Source of the DNA: Planomonospora parontospora
GTDB lineage: Bacteria > Actinomycetota > Actinomycetes > Streptosporangiales > Streptosporangiaceae
Direction of reading: 5' to 3'
Length of the DNA stretch: 64,000 nucleotides
Assembly (NCBI GenBank): GCA_014647935.1
Contig: BMQD01000002.1
Location: 434,001 to 498,000, forward strand
Part shown: positions 7,491 to 16,015 of the stretch, piece by piece
Position numbering within the stretch: the stretch's first letter is position 1
How the letters are laid out: every line of letters starts with the position of its first letter
Position numbers and translations under genes: made by a program
Notes under the pieces: generated by a model
Seen by the model: the letters and a program-made list of their open reading frames with translations, nothing else
Databases searched by the model: none
Told to the model about the DNA's origin: nothing

Positions 7491-9080
7491 ATGCGCACCC
7501 GGCCGCTCCTCGCTCTCGTCACCGTCGTGCTCGTCATCATCTGCGGGGGTGTCTACGCGCTCACGCGGCCCCTGCCGTCCGCCGGGAGCCAGGAGCGGCG
7601 CCCGGCGAGCGCGGAGGAGGTGGCCAGGGCCTATCTGGCGGCCTGGGAGGGCGGCGACCTGGCCGCGATGGAACGGCTCGCGGGCGGCGCCCCGGCGGAC
7701 CTCGTCGAGCGGCACCGGGCCTTCGCCGAGGAACTGGGCGTCGAGTCGCTGACCGTCACCCCGGGGGCGATCAGGCTCCGGGGCGACCGGGCGGCCGAGC
7801 TGCCGTTCGAGGGGGTCCGCGAGGTCGAGGACCTCGGCGAGTGGCCGTTCGCCTCGACGCTGAGGCTCGCCCGCGAGGACGGGGAGTGGAAGGTGGCCTG
7901 GGCGCCGGAGACCCTCCACCCGGCGCTCGCCGGCGGCGGGCGGGTGCGGATCAGGGAGATCCCGGCGCCGCAGGCCCGGCTGGTGACCTCCTCGGGCGCC
8001 CGCTTCCCGCGCGACAGCGGGGCGGAGGACTACCTCGCGGAGCTGCGGGAGGGCCTCCTCGGCGAGGCCGCCGGAGAGGCCGCGGAGGACGGGGAGGACG
8101 GGGAGGACGCGGAGGACGGGGAGGCCGCGGGTCTCGTGCTGGAGGCGGTGGAGCCCGGCGGCGGTGTCCGGCGGCTCCTGGGGTCCGAGCCGCCGCCCGC
8201 CGAGGACGTGCGCACCACGTTCTCCCGCCGGGTCCAGGCGGCGGCGGCCCGGGCGCTGGACGGCGTCGGCCGTCCCGCCGCGATCGTCGCGGTCGCGTCC
8301 GGCACCGGCGAGGTCCTCGCGGTCGCCGACCGGCTGGGCGGCCGGAAGGCGTTCTTCGGCCTGTATCCGCCGGGCTCGACGTTCAAGGTGGTCACCGGCG
8401 CGGCGCTGCTGTCGGCCGGGCTCACCCCGGACTCGCCGGTGTCCTGCCCGGACTCCTACTCGCCCCCGGGCGGGTACCCGTTCCGCAACGCCTCGTCCGT
8501 CACCGCGCTCGGCGAGACCACGCTGATCCGCGCCTTCGCCGTCTCCTGCAACACCGCCTTCGCCGAGCGGGCGGTGACCGGCCTGCAGGACGGCGGCCTG
8601 GTGCGGGCCGCCGAGCTGTTCGGGTTCAACCGGCCCCTTCCCGGGGTCCCGGGCCGGTGCGGCTCGATCCGGGCGCACACGACAGGCGACGAGCTGGCCG
8701 CCGACTCCTTCGGGCAGAACTCGGTGGAGGCCAGCCCGCTCTGCATGGCACTGGCCGCCGCCGCGGTGGAGAGCGGGCACTGGCACTCCCCGACCATGAC
8801 GCGGCGGCGGGGCGAGGAGGAGGACCGCCCGCTCCCGCCGGGCGTCGCCGAGGGACTGCGCACGATGATGCGGGCGGCGGTGACGGAGGGGAGCGCCTCG
8901 GGCGTGCCGTTGCCGGAGGGCACGGCGGGCAAGACGGGCACCGCCGAGGCGGCCACCGGGGAGCACGCCTGGTTCGTCGGCTACCGGGACGGGGTGGCCT
9001 TCGCGGTGTTCGTGGAGAACGGCGGGAGCGGGGCGGGGACGGCCCTGCCCGTCGCGGCCCGTTTCCTACGGGCCCTGTAG
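7491..9080 (+). CDS. Penicillin-binding protein, MecA-type N-terminal domain plus transpeptidase
   Basis: This 529-aa protein has an N-terminal membrane anchor (residues 5-25), an NTF2-like MecA_N domain (about 38-145), a short dimerisation stretch with an acidic EDGEDGEDAEDGE insert (about 197-209), and a class B transpeptidase domain. The catalytic motifs are complete: STFK (Ser296, Lys299), SCN (Ser352 to Asn354) and KTG (481-483). It should cross-link peptidoglycan at the outer face of the membrane. It is shorter than PBP2a-type enzymes because the dimerisation domain is reduced. Similar proteins are common in actinomycetes as non-essential, low-affinity PBPs; resistance is not implied. 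Confidence 0.9.
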   Translation: MRTRPLLALVTVVLVIICGGVYALTRPLPSAGSQERRPASAEEVARAYLAAWEGGDLAAMERLAGGAPADLVERHRAFAEELGVESLTVTPGAIRLRGDRAAELPFEGVREVEDLGEWPFASTLRLAREDGEWKVAWAPETLHPALAGGGRVRIREIPAPQARLVTSSGARFPRDSGAEDYLAELREGLLGEAAGEAAEDGEDGEDAEDGEAAGLVLEAVEPGGGVRRLLGSEPPPAEDVRTTFSRRVQAAAARALDGVGRPAAIVAVASGTGEVLAVADRLGGRKAFFGLYPPGSTFKVVTGAALLSAGLTPDSPVSCPDSYSPPGGYPFRNASSVTALGETTLIRAFAVSCNTAFAERAVTGLQDGGLVRAAELFGFNRPLPGVPGRCGSIRAHTTGDELAADSFGQNSVEASPLCMALAAAAVESGHWHSPTMTRRRGEEEDRPLPPGVAEGLRTMMRAAVTEGSASGVPLPEGTAGKTGTAEAATGEHAWFVGYRDGVAFAVFVENGGSGAGTALPVAARFLRAL

Positions 9081-9104
9081 GGGAGGAGATGTAGGGCGGA
9101 TCAC

Positions 9105-9139
9105 AACCTACGTAGGCGTAAGTTACGATACCGTAGGTT
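9105..9139. promoter_or_regulatory. Compound palindrome before the hemolysin III gene (putative operator)
   Basis: AACCTACG (9105-9112) and CGTAGGTT (9132-9139) form a perfect inverted repeat. Nested in it, 9120-9139 is a 20-bp imperfect palindrome with the core TACGATACCGTA, and 9107-9116 is the perfect palindrome CCTACGTAGG. The block ends one base before ATG 9141. TetR-type repressors often use such sites; no TetR gene is nearby. Confidence 0.6.
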
Positions 9140-9140
9140 C

Positions 9141-9815
9141 ATGACCACGACCGCTTCTGAGAAGACGTCGCTCCCGGAGTCGATCAAGCCGAGGCTCCGC
9201 GGATGGCTGCACGCCGGGGCGCTGCCCGTCACGCTCGTCGCCGGTTTCGTCCTGGTGGCACTGGGGCCGACCCTGCAGGCGCGGCTCGCCGCCGTGATCT
9301 ACGCGATCACCTCGGGCCTGCTGTTCGGCATCTCGGCGACGTACCACCGCGGCACGCTCTCACCGCGCCTGGAAGAGGTGCTGCGCAGGCTCGACCACGC
9401 CAACATCTATCTGATCATCGCGGGCACCTACACCCCGTTCGCGCTGCTCGCGCTGGACGGCTCCGCCCGCGTGGTGGTCCTGTCCGTGGTCTGGGCCGGC
9501 GCGATCGCGGGCGTGCTGTTCCGGGTGCTGTGGACCCACGCGCCCCGCTGGCTGTCCACGGCCCTCTACATCGCCCTCGGCTGGACGGCCGTCTTCGTGC
9601 TGCCCCAGCTCGCGGAGGGCGCGGGCGTGGCCGCGGTGGCGCTGATCTTCGTCGGCGGAGTCCTCTACACCGCCGGCGGCGTCGTGTACGGCCTGCGCCG
9701 CCCCGACCCCTCGCCCCGCTGGTTCGGGTTCCACGAGGTCTTCCACGCCTTCACCCTCGCCGCCTACCTGGTGCAGTACATCGCGGTCTCCCTGGTGGTC
9801 TACGGAGCGTCCTGA
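9141..9815 (+). CDS. Hemolysin III family (PAQR/YqfA-like) membrane protein
   Basis: The 224-aa protein has about seven membrane helices and the family marks SATYHRG (residues 65-71), RRLDHANIYLIIAGTYTPF (83-101) and FHEVFHAFT (190-198), whose His/Asp residues form a metal site in PAQR proteins. Hemolysin III members are probably lipid hydrolases or stress-related membrane proteins rather than toxins. There is no Shine-Dalgarno, and a palindrome abuts the start codon, suggesting a leaderless or very short-leader mRNA controlled by a repressor. It is convergent with the broken GAF kinase. Confidence 0.9.
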   Translation: MTTTASEKTSLPESIKPRLRGWLHAGALPVTLVAGFVLVALGPTLQARLAAVIYAITSGLLFGISATYHRGTLSPRLEEVLRRLDHANIYLIIAGTYTPFALLALDGSARVVVLSVVWAGAIAGVLFRVLWTHAPRWLSTALYIALGWTAVFVLPQLAEGAGVAAVALIFVGGVLYTAGGVVYGLRRPDPSPRWFGFHEVFHAFTLAAYLVQYIAVSLVVYGAS

Positions 9816-11118
9816 GCCGTGCGAGGTGCGGGGACGGGAAGGGTGAGGGTGACGTGGATGCCTCCGTGCTCCTCGTTCTCCATCCGCGCGACGCCCCCGT
9901 GCCACCGGACGATCTTCGAGGTGATGGACAGGCCGATGCCCAGACCGGCGATGGCCTGCTCCTCGGCGTTCGAGGCGCGGTAGAAGTCCTCGAAGACGTA
10001 CTCCAGGTCCTCCACCCCGACGGCGATCCCGGTGTCGCGGATCTCCAGTGTGGGCACGGGGTCGCGGCTGACGGCGACGTCGATGGAGCCGCCGGGCGGG
10101 GTGAACTTGATCGCGTTGCTCAGCACGTGCCGCAGGGCGTGCTCCAGGCGTCCGGCGTCGACCCGCACCTGCGCCCCGGCGGGAGCGTGCAGGCGCAGGG
10201 AGTGCTCCCTGTCCTCGGCCTCCCGGGAGACGGCGTCGACCGCGCGCCGGGCGATGTCGGCCAGGTCCGCGCGCGCAGGGGTGAACGCGGCGGTCCCGGC
10301 GTTGAGGCTGGCCAGCAGCAGCAACTCGTCCAGCAGGTCCATCAGGTGCGTGGTGTTGCGCTCGACGACCTGCAGGACCTGTCCCGGGTGAGCTCGTCCA
10401 GTCCGTCGTCCTCCTCCAGCAGGTGCAGGTAGCTGCGGATCGAGGTCATCGGGGTGCGCAGCTCGTGGTTGATCGTGCGCAGGAACTGCGCCTTGAGTTC
10501 CTGCACCTCGCGCAGGCTCCGGGTGACCCGCTCGGACTCCCGGGCGCGGCTCCGCAACTCCAGCAGCATGGTGGCGTTGGCCGCCAGGACGCGCAGGACC
10601 TGGTGCTGCTCGGGCGTCAACCGGCGCGGCCGGTGGTCGAACAGGCAGACGGTGCCGAGAACGTGGCCCCGGCTGCTGAGCATCGGCACGCCGACGTAGT
10701 AGCGCACGTGCGGCTCGCCGACGACCAGGGGGTCCTCCTGGAAGCGCGGGTCGGTCAGCGCGTCGGTCACCTCCAGCAGCTCGCGTTCGAAGACGGTGTA
10801 CGGGCAGAATCCGCTGTCACGGCCCACGCCGCTCAGCGTGATGCCCGCACGGCCCTTGAAGTACTGCCACTCCCCGCCCACCAGGTTCACCAGCGCGATG
10901 GGGACCCCGCAGATGCGCGCGGCCAGCGTGGCGATGGCCTGGAGTTCGGGTTCGAGGGCGGGGTTCAGCACCTGCAGGTCGTCCATCTCCCGCAGCCGCT
11001 CGGCCTCGTCGGCCGGTATCGGTGTCTCCGGCATCCGCAACGCGTCCAAAGTCTTCCGGCGACTCGCTTCGAGGTCGTCCGTTCCGAGTCGCGCTGATCC
11101 GTGCTCGTCGGCGCTCAT
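9800..11118 (-). pseudogene. GAF-domain sensor histidine kinase split by a 1-nt frameshift
   Basis: Two minus-strand frames encode one kinase. The upstream frame (start ATG 11118) has a GAF domain (CPYTVFERELLEV, YYVGVPM, GTVCLFDHRPRRL) and the phospho-acceptor box INHELRTPMTSIRSYL, then goes out of frame after LDELTRD and stops at 10321-10323. The other frame resumes at about 10380 and carries the N, G1 and G2 boxes of the ATPase (LSNAIKFTPPGGS, IRDTGIAV, GLGIGLSI). Adding one base between 10380 and 10381 restores LTRDQVLQVVERN, which matches MQVIERN of the paralog at 63095-64000. The kinase cannot make a normal full product as written. It may be a real inactivation or a sequencing error. 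The last codons overlap the end of the hemolysin III gene by 16 nt. Confidence 0.85.
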
Positions 11119-11169
11119 CCGTGCCCGAGCATCCGTACCCACCTGTCCATGCCCAGGTCGCACCGGGTC

Positions 11170-11329
11170 TACCGGCGGGGAACGCCGTCTCGACGTGCGC
11201 GGGCTCGGCCTGCGGTCCGAACAGGGCGCCGAGCCGGTTCACCGTCTCGGGGACGATCCAGTAGTGGACCCGGGTGCCGCGCCGCTCGCAGTCGATCAGC
11301 CCCGCCGTACGGAGGACCTCCAGTCGGCC
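11170..11329 (-). pseudogene. Fragment of an ArsR-family regulator
   Basis: Minus-strand translation gives LEVLRTAGLIDCERRGTRVH then YWIVPETVNRLGALFG, which is the recognition helix end, wing and C-terminus of an ArsR-type winged-helix repressor. The N-terminal half is missing: the sequence upstream of 11329 shows no start or helix-turn-helix N-terminus. The frame has no stop near the expected end and continues in another frame into the kinase gene. It looks like a decayed remnant beside the F420-type oxidoreductase. Confidence 0.6.
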
Positions 11330-11380
11330 GGGGCGTGTCCGCGGGGCGGTACGGCGCCGCCGCGGCCTAGGATTCCGGCC

Positions 11381-11761
11381 ATGACGAGCATCCGGGAGCT
11401 GGCCGCCGAGCCGTACGTCTCCGTGACGACCTACCGCAGGAACGGCGCGGCGGTCGCCACGCCGGTCTGGGCGGCTCCCGACGGTGAGGCCCTGGTGATC
11501 TGGACGCCGGTCTCGGCGGGCAAGGTCAAGCGGATCCGCAACAACCCGGAGGTCGCGGTCAGGGCGTGCGACGTGCGGGGGAACGCGCGGGGCGAAGAGG
11601 TCGGGGGCCGGGCGGAGATCATGTCCGCCGAGGAGACCGAGCGGGTGCGAGGTCTGCTGACGCGGAAGTACGGTCTGCAGGCCCGGCTGGTCATCCTCGG
11701 CAGCAGGCTCCGCAGGGGGAGCGCGGGCACCGTGGGCATCCGCATCACCCCCGCCGGCTGA
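11381..11761 (+). CDS. PPOX-class F420-dependent oxidoreductase-like protein
   Basis: The 126-aa product (ATG 11381) starts MTSIRELAAEPYVSVTTYRR and contains TPVWAAPDGEALVIWTP and GKVKRIRNNPEVAVRAC, typical of the split beta-barrel flavin/F420-binding family that uses F420 to reduce small substrates (Rv1155-like). Length fits the family. It lies next to the ArsR remnant, which may once have regulated it. The substrate is unknown. Confidence 0.85.
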   Translation: MTSIRELAAEPYVSVTTYRRNGAAVATPVWAAPDGEALVIWTPVSAGKVKRIRNNPEVAVRACDVRGNARGEEVGGRAEIMSAEETERVRGLLTRKYGLQARLVILGSRLRRGSAGTVGIRITPAG

Positions 11762-11880
11762 GCCGCGCCCGTCCGGCTCCGTGTCCGGCCTGCCGCGTTC
11801 CGGAGCGGAGGGAGGCCTTCCGGGCCCGGCAGGTCCTCCGGCGGCGGGTCCGGACGTCCCGGCAGGTCCTCCGGAGGTGG

Positions 11881-13080
11881 TCAGCCCGCGGCCAGGCCGA
11901 GGCGGCGGGAGGCGAGCTCGGCGTAGAGGGCGGCGCCGTCGGTCAGGACCCCGTCGTCGAAGCGGGCCTCGGGGGAGTGGTTGTAGGCGGCCCTGCGCGG
12001 GTCGAGGCCGGGCGGGCACGCGCCGAGGGCCACGAACGCCGACGGGACCCGGTCGCACACGTAGGAGAAGTCCTCCGCGCCGGTGAACGGCTGCGGCGCC
12101 CGGATGAACCGCTCCTCGCCGTAGACCTCGCGGACGGTCTCGCCGACGAAGTCGGCCTCGGCGCCGTCGTTGACCGTGACCGGGTAGCCCATCTCGAAGT
12201 CGGTCTCCACCTCGAGCCCGTGCGCCGCGGCGATGCCTCCGACGAGGGCGACCGCCCGCTCCCGGACCCGCTCGTGGGAGGCGGCGGAGAACGACCGGAT
12301 CGTCGCCTCGAACCTGGCCTCCTCGGGGATCACGTTGTCGACCGTGCCCGCGTGGAAGGAGCCGACGGTGACCACCACCGGGTCGAACACGTCGAAGCCC
12401 CGCGTCACCATCGACTGGAGCGCCAGGACCATCTCGCACGCGGCGGGAATCGGGTCCTTGGCCAGGTGCGGCGCCGAGCCGTGCCCTCCGGCGCCGCGCA
12501 CGGTCACGACGAGCCGGTCGGCGGCCGCCATGATCGGTCCGGTCCTGGTGAGGAAGAGGCCGTTCGGGAGCACCGAGCTGATCACGTGCAGGGCGTAGGC
12601 GGCGACCGGCCACTCGCCGGACGCGTCGAGCACGCCCTCATCGATCATGATCTTCGCGCCCCGGTGCCCCTCCTCGCCCGGCTGGAACATGAAGACCACG
12701 TTCCCGGCGAGCCGGTCGCGCCGGGCCGAGAGCAGGTGGGCGGCCCCGGCGAGCATGGTGGTGTGCAGGTCGTGGCCGCAGGCGTGCATCCGCCCGTCCA
12801 GCCGGGAGACCTCCTCCGCGCCGCCGCGCTCGGAGACCGGCAGGGCGTCCATGTCGCCGCGGAGCAGCACGGTGGGGCCGGGCCGGTCGCCCCGGAGGAC
12901 CGCGGTGACCGAGCTCAGCCCCTCGCCGAGCCGTACCTCCAGGGGGAGGCCCGACAGCGCGGTCAGCACCTTCTCCTGGGTCCGGGGCAGGTCGAGGCCG
13001 AGCTCGGGCTCCCGGTGCAGGGCGTGGCGGAGACGGACCAGTTCGTCCCGCATGTCGACGGCGGATTCGCGAAGGGACAC
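11881..13080 (-). CDS. M20-family amidohydrolase (HipO/AmhX-like)
   Basis: GTG 13080 is chosen because AGGAGGAG sits 6 nt upstream; the longer frame from 13122 lacks such a site. The 399-aa enzyme has the M20D metal and active-site residues: Cys101 and His103 in RMHACGHDLHTTM, Glu136-Glu137 in QPGEEG, His165 and the late His in YNHSPEARF. Such enzymes hydrolyse N-acyl or N-carboxyacyl amino acids (hippurate, IAA-amino acids, N-acetyl-diaminopimelate). The substrate is not clear. It is divergent from lysine 6-aminotransferase with a 214-bp shared control region. Confidence 0.9.
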   Translation of the reverse strand: MSLRESAVDMRDELVRLRHALHREPELGLDLPRTQEKVLTALSGLPLEVRLGEGLSSVTAVLRGDRPGPTVLLRGDMDALPVSERGGAEEVSRLDGRMHACGHDLHTTMLAGAAHLLSARRDRLAGNVVFMFQPGEEGHRGAKIMIDEGVLDASGEWPVAAYALHVISSVLPNGLFLTRTGPIMAAADRLVVTVRGAGGHGSAPHLAKDPIPAACEMVLALQSMVTRGFDVFDPVVVTVGSFHAGTVDNVIPEEARFEATIRSFSAASHERVRERAVALVGGIAAAHGLEVETDFEMGYPVTVNDGAEADFVGETVREVYGEERFIRAPQPFTGAEDFSYVCDRVPSAFVALGACPPGLDPRRAAYNHSPEARFDDGVLTDGAALYAELASRRLGLAAG

Positions 13081-13221
13081 CGGGCACTCCTCCTGGACGG
13101 ACGGGCTCTCCGAGGGAACCATAACCCGGCGCCCCGGGCGGAGGTGAGGTCCTCCCCGCCGGGGTCGCGGAGGTCGCCGGTGTCACCTGACGGTCACCGC
13201 ATAATCTTCACAAATATCGGG

Positions 13222-13237
13222 GATATTACGTAATATC
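13222..13237. promoter_or_regulatory. Perfect 16-bp AT-rich palindrome upstream of lysine aminotransferase
   Basis: GATATTACGTAATATC is self-complementary and stands out in GC-rich DNA. It lies 57 bp before the aminotransferase start and in the divergent gap with the amidohydrolase. AT-rich palindromes are used by Lrp/AsnC-type and other repressors; the binding protein is not known. Confidence 0.55.
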
Positions 13238-13294
13238 TTCAAGTAAGAGGATCAATGCGGGGGAATCATCTGTCCAGCTCACCGTGGAGGGGAC

Positions 13295-14578
13295 ATGGAC
13301 GTGCACGGCCGCCTCGCTCGCCACCTGCTCGTGGACGGCTACCGGCTGGTTCTCGATCTCGAACGGAGCCGCGGATCCCGGCTCGTCGACGCCCGGACCG
13401 GCCGCTCCTACCTGGACTTCTACACCTTCTTCGCGTCCGCGCCGCTCGGCGTGAACCCGTTCGGCGACGATCCGGAGTTCCTCGCGCTGCTCGGCCGGGT
13501 CGCCGCGAACAAACCCGCCAACTCCGACCTCTACACCGCCCACCTCGCCGACTTCGCCGAGACCTTCACCCGCGTGCTCGGCGACCCCGAACTACCCCAC
13601 CTGTTCTTCGTCGAGGGCGGCGCGCTGGCCGTGGAGAACGCGCTGAAGTGCGCCTTCGACTGGAAGTCGCGGCACAACGAGGCGAACGGCCGGCCCGCCG
13701 GACTCGGCACGAAGGTGCTCCACCTCACCCGGGCCTTCCACGGCCGCAGCGGCTACACCCTCTCGCTGACCAACACCGACCCGGTCAAGACCGACCGGTT
13801 CCCGACGTTCGGCTGGCCCCGCATCGACGTGCCCGCCGTTCACTTCGGCGACGTCGAGGCCGCCGAGGAGCGGGCGCTGGCACAGGCTCGGGCCGCGTTC
13901 GAACGGCACCCGCACGACATCGCCTGCTTCATCGCCGAGCCGATCCAGGGCGAGGGCGGCGACAACCACATGCGCGCCGAGTTCCTCCAGGCGATGGAAC
14001 GGCTCTGCCACGCCCACGACGCGCTGTTCGTCCTGGACGAGGTGCAGACCGGGGGCGGCACCACCGGCACCCCCTGGGCCTACCAGCAGCTCGGCCTGCG
14101 CCCCGACGTGGTCGCCTTCGCCAAGAAGGTCCAGGTCGGAGGGGTGATGGCGGGCCGCAGGGTGGACCTCGTGCCGGACAACGTGTTCCGGGTCAGCGGC
14201 CGGATCAACTCCACCTGGGGCGGCGGGCTGGTGGACATGGTCCGCTCCCGCCGCATCCTGGAGATCGTCGAGCGTGACGGCCTGATCCCGCGCGCCGGAG
14301 AGCTGGGAGAGGAACTCCTGGCGATGCTCCTGAAGATCCAGGCGAAGTTCCCCGAGCGGGTCGGGAACGCCCGGGGACGGGGCCTGATGTGCGCCTTCGA
14401 CCTGCCCTCGGGAGCGGACCGGGACCGGGCGGTGGCCCGTCTGCGGGAGGACGAGGGGGTGCTCGTGCTGCCCTGCGGCGAGCGGTCGGTACGGCTCCGC
14501 CCCGCCCTCTCGGTGACCAGGGAGGAACTCCAGGAGGGCGCGGCCGCCATCGCCCGGGTCCTGGACCCGGTCCGCTAG
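13295..14578 (+). CDS. lat: L-lysine 6-aminotransferase (class III PLP enzyme)
   Basis: The 427-aa protein starts at ATG 13295 with GGAGGGG upstream. It matches lysine epsilon-aminotransferase rather than ornithine transaminase: SYLDFYTFFASAPLGVNPF, the PLP contacts EGGALAVENALKCAFDWK, the Asp248 in FVLDEVQTGGGTTG, and the PLP Lys (277 or 278) in FAKKVQVGG. It moves the epsilon-amino group of lysine to 2-oxoglutarate, giving the precursor of alpha-aminoadipate. In cephamycin producers this is the first dedicated step, but no beta-lactam genes are here, so lysine catabolism or stress metabolism is more likely. The Lrp partner found beside mycobacterial lat is absent. Confidence 0.93.
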   Translation: MDVHGRLARHLLVDGYRLVLDLERSRGSRLVDARTGRSYLDFYTFFASAPLGVNPFGDDPEFLALLGRVAANKPANSDLYTAHLADFAETFTRVLGDPELPHLFFVEGGALAVENALKCAFDWKSRHNEANGRPAGLGTKVLHLTRAFHGRSGYTLSLTNTDPVKTDRFPTFGWPRIDVPAVHFGDVEAAEERALAQARAAFERHPHDIACFIAEPIQGEGGDNHMRAEFLQAMERLCHAHDALFVLDEVQTGGGTTGTPWAYQQLGLRPDVVAFAKKVQVGGVMAGRRVDLVPDNVFRVSGRINSTWGGGLVDMVRSRRILEIVERDGLIPRAGELGEELLAMLLKIQAKFPERVGNARGRGLMCAFDLPSGADRDRAVARLREDEGVLVLPCGERSVRLRPALSVTREELQEGAAAIARVLDPVR

Positions 14579-14655
14579 CCGCCCGCCTCGGCCCGTCGGT
14601 ACGGCCCCCGCCCTCCACCCGGGCGGCCCGGTCCGTCTCCGGAGCGGCGGCGAGG

Positions 14656-14934
14656 CTACCTGGGCGGGTCCTCTCCGGGTTCACGGCGGGACGGTGCGCC
14701 GGGAGCCTTCCGTCCCCGCCAGAGGCCGATCGCGGTCACCCGCGAGTCCGCGCCGAGCTTGGCGTAGATCCGGTTCACGTGGTTCTTGACGGTCTTCTCG
14801 CTGAGGAACAGGTGACGGGCGATCTGGCCGTTGGAGTGACCGTCCGCGATCAGCTCCATGACCTCGGCCTCGCGCCTGCTCAAGCCCGTCACGACTCCGG
14901 GTTCGGCGTTGAACCTTGCATCGTCGACTCTCAT
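14656..14934 (-). CDS. Small LuxR-type DNA-binding protein
   Basis: The 92-aa protein (ATG 14934, GGAGG four nt upstream) is almost only a LuxR/GerE helix-turn-helix: [20 protein letters not shown] (18-37), then [23 protein letters not shown]. There is no receiver or ligand domain. It could bind as a dimer like GerE or BldM-related single-domain regulators. Its targets are unknown. The neighbouring tRNA and oligoribonuclease do not suggest a partner. Confidence 0.85.
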   Translation of the reverse strand: MRVDDARFNAEPGVVTGLSRREAEVMELIADGHSNGQIARHLFLSEKTVKNHVNRIYAKLGADSRVTAIGLWRGRKAPGAPSRREPGEDPPR

Positions 14935-15060
14935 CCCGCCTCCGCGGAAGCAACACGGTCAGGTCGCCGAGGCCCCCGGTCTTACGGCGCAGCAGTAGCA
15001 GCGAGCATAACCCGTGATGTCCCTCTTTGGTGGGGAAGTTGAATCCTTGGGGGAAATGCA

Positions 15061-15090
15061 GAACGGCCGGTCCCGAAGGACCGGCCGTTC
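15061..15090 (-). terminator. Strong hairpin downstream of tRNA-His
   Basis: GAACGGCCGGTCC (15061-15073) and GGACCGGCCGTTC (15078-15090) form a perfect 13-bp stem with a CGAA tetraloop, 6 nt past the tRNA 3' end on the minus strand. A short T-containing stretch follows. Confidence 0.85.
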
Positions 15091-15096
15091 ACCTGG

Positions 15097-15170
15097 GGTG
15101 AGCGAGGGGACTTGAACCCCCGGCATCCAGGACCACAACCTGGCGCTCTGCCAACTGAGCTACGCCCACC
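15097..15170 (-). tRNA. tRNA-His (GTG anticodon)
   Basis: Read on the minus strand, the cloverleaf has acceptor GTGGGCG pairing with CGCTCAC (one G-U), a D-arm AGCTCAGTTGGCAGAGC, anticodon stem CCAGG with loop TTGTGGT (anticodon GTG), and a T-arm GGGGGTTCAAGTCCCCT. The discriminator is C and the base before the acceptor is G, as expected for the His-specific G-1:C73 pair. CCA is not encoded. A strong terminator follows. Confidence 0.96.
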
Positions 15171-15237
15171 ATGTCCGTCGCCTCGCGGCGGCAGCACATG
15201 AAAAGTGTAGCGGTCTTTGGGAGTCGTCACGCACCCT

Positions 15238-15381
15238 GTTTTACGGCGACGCCGCGCGCCGCGGCTCGGGGGCCGGTAACCGCCGTCTTCCCTCGTCGCT
15301 CATCCGCTGCGCTCCTTCGCTCCTCGGTCCAGACGCCGGAGCCCCTCGCGGGTTTCACGGCGACGCTGCGCGCCGCGGCTC
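15238..15381. repeat. Pair of 30-bp direct repeats flanking the oligoribonuclease 3' end
   Basis: Positions 15238-15267 and 15352-15381 share a 30-bp sequence (core CGCGCGCCGCGGCTC) with about two mismatches. The right copy touches the oligoribonuclease stop codon; the left copy lies in the gap before tRNA-His. No coding function is visible between them. Confidence 0.65.
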
Positions 15382-15991
15382 AGGCGGAGGCGGAGGGCGG
15401 GGTGGAGACGCTCTCGGCGAGTCCGCGGGCGGTGGCGGAGTCGGGCCCGGGCTGGGGCACGAAGACCGCCGCGCGGTAGTAGCGGAGCTCGCGGATGCTC
15501 TCGACGATGTCGGCCAGCGCCCGATGGCCGCCCTGCTTCTCCGGGGAGGCGAAGTAGACCCGCGGGTACCACCGCCGGGCGAGCTCCTTCACCGAGGAGA
15601 CGTCGATCATCCGGTAGTGCAGGAAGGCGTCCACCAGGGGCATGTCCCGCGCGATGAAGGATCTGTCCGTGGCGATGGAGTTGCCGCACAGCGGTGCCTT
15701 CTTCGGCTCCGGCACGTGGCCCTTGATGTAGTCGAGGACGAGCGCCTCGGCCTCGGCCAGCGTGACACCCCCGCCCAGCACGTCCAGCAGGCCCGAGGCG
15801 GTGTGCATCTCCCGCACCACCTCCGACATCTGCTCCAGCGACTCGGGCGGGGGCTTGATGACCACGTCGACGCCCTCGTCCAGCTGGTTGAGCTCGCCGT
15901 CGGTGACCACGCAGGCCACCTCGACGAGGGCGTCACGGCCGAGGTCGAGCCCGGTCATCTCACAGTCGATCCAGACCAGCAGGTCACTCAT
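15380..15991 (-). CDS. orn: Oligoribonuclease
   Basis: The 203-aa DEDDh exonuclease carries all motifs: WIDCEMTG (Asp9, Glu11), a mid Asp in [15 protein letters not shown], and HRALADI near residue 163 with the catalytic His and Asp. It removes 2-5 nt RNA fragments and pGpG in the cytoplasm. Length is typical. The gene lies 24 bp downstream of the DUF2510 membrane protein and upstream of tRNA-His on the same strand, so part of its transcription may come from the signalling operon. Confidence 0.96.
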   Translation of the reverse strand: MSDLLVWIDCEMTGLDLGRDALVEVACVVTDGELNQLDEGVDVVIKPPPESLEQMSEVVREMHTASGLLDVLGGGVTLAEAEALVLDYIKGHVPEPKKAPLCGNSIATDRSFIARDMPLVDAFLHYRMIDVSSVKELARRWYPRVYFASPEKQGGHRALADIVESIRELRYYRAAVFVPQPGPDSATARGLAESVSTPPSASA

Positions 15992-16015
15992 AACCTTCAG
16001 CGTAGTGCCCCCGGG

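Noticed and set aside
13295-14578. Lysine aminotransferase as part of a cephamycin cluster
   Set aside because: No pcbAB, pcbC or other beta-lactam genes occur in the window.
14656-14934. LuxR protein as the cognate regulator of the kinase at 4711
   Set aside because: It lacks a receiver domain, lies 8 kb away and is on the opposite strand.
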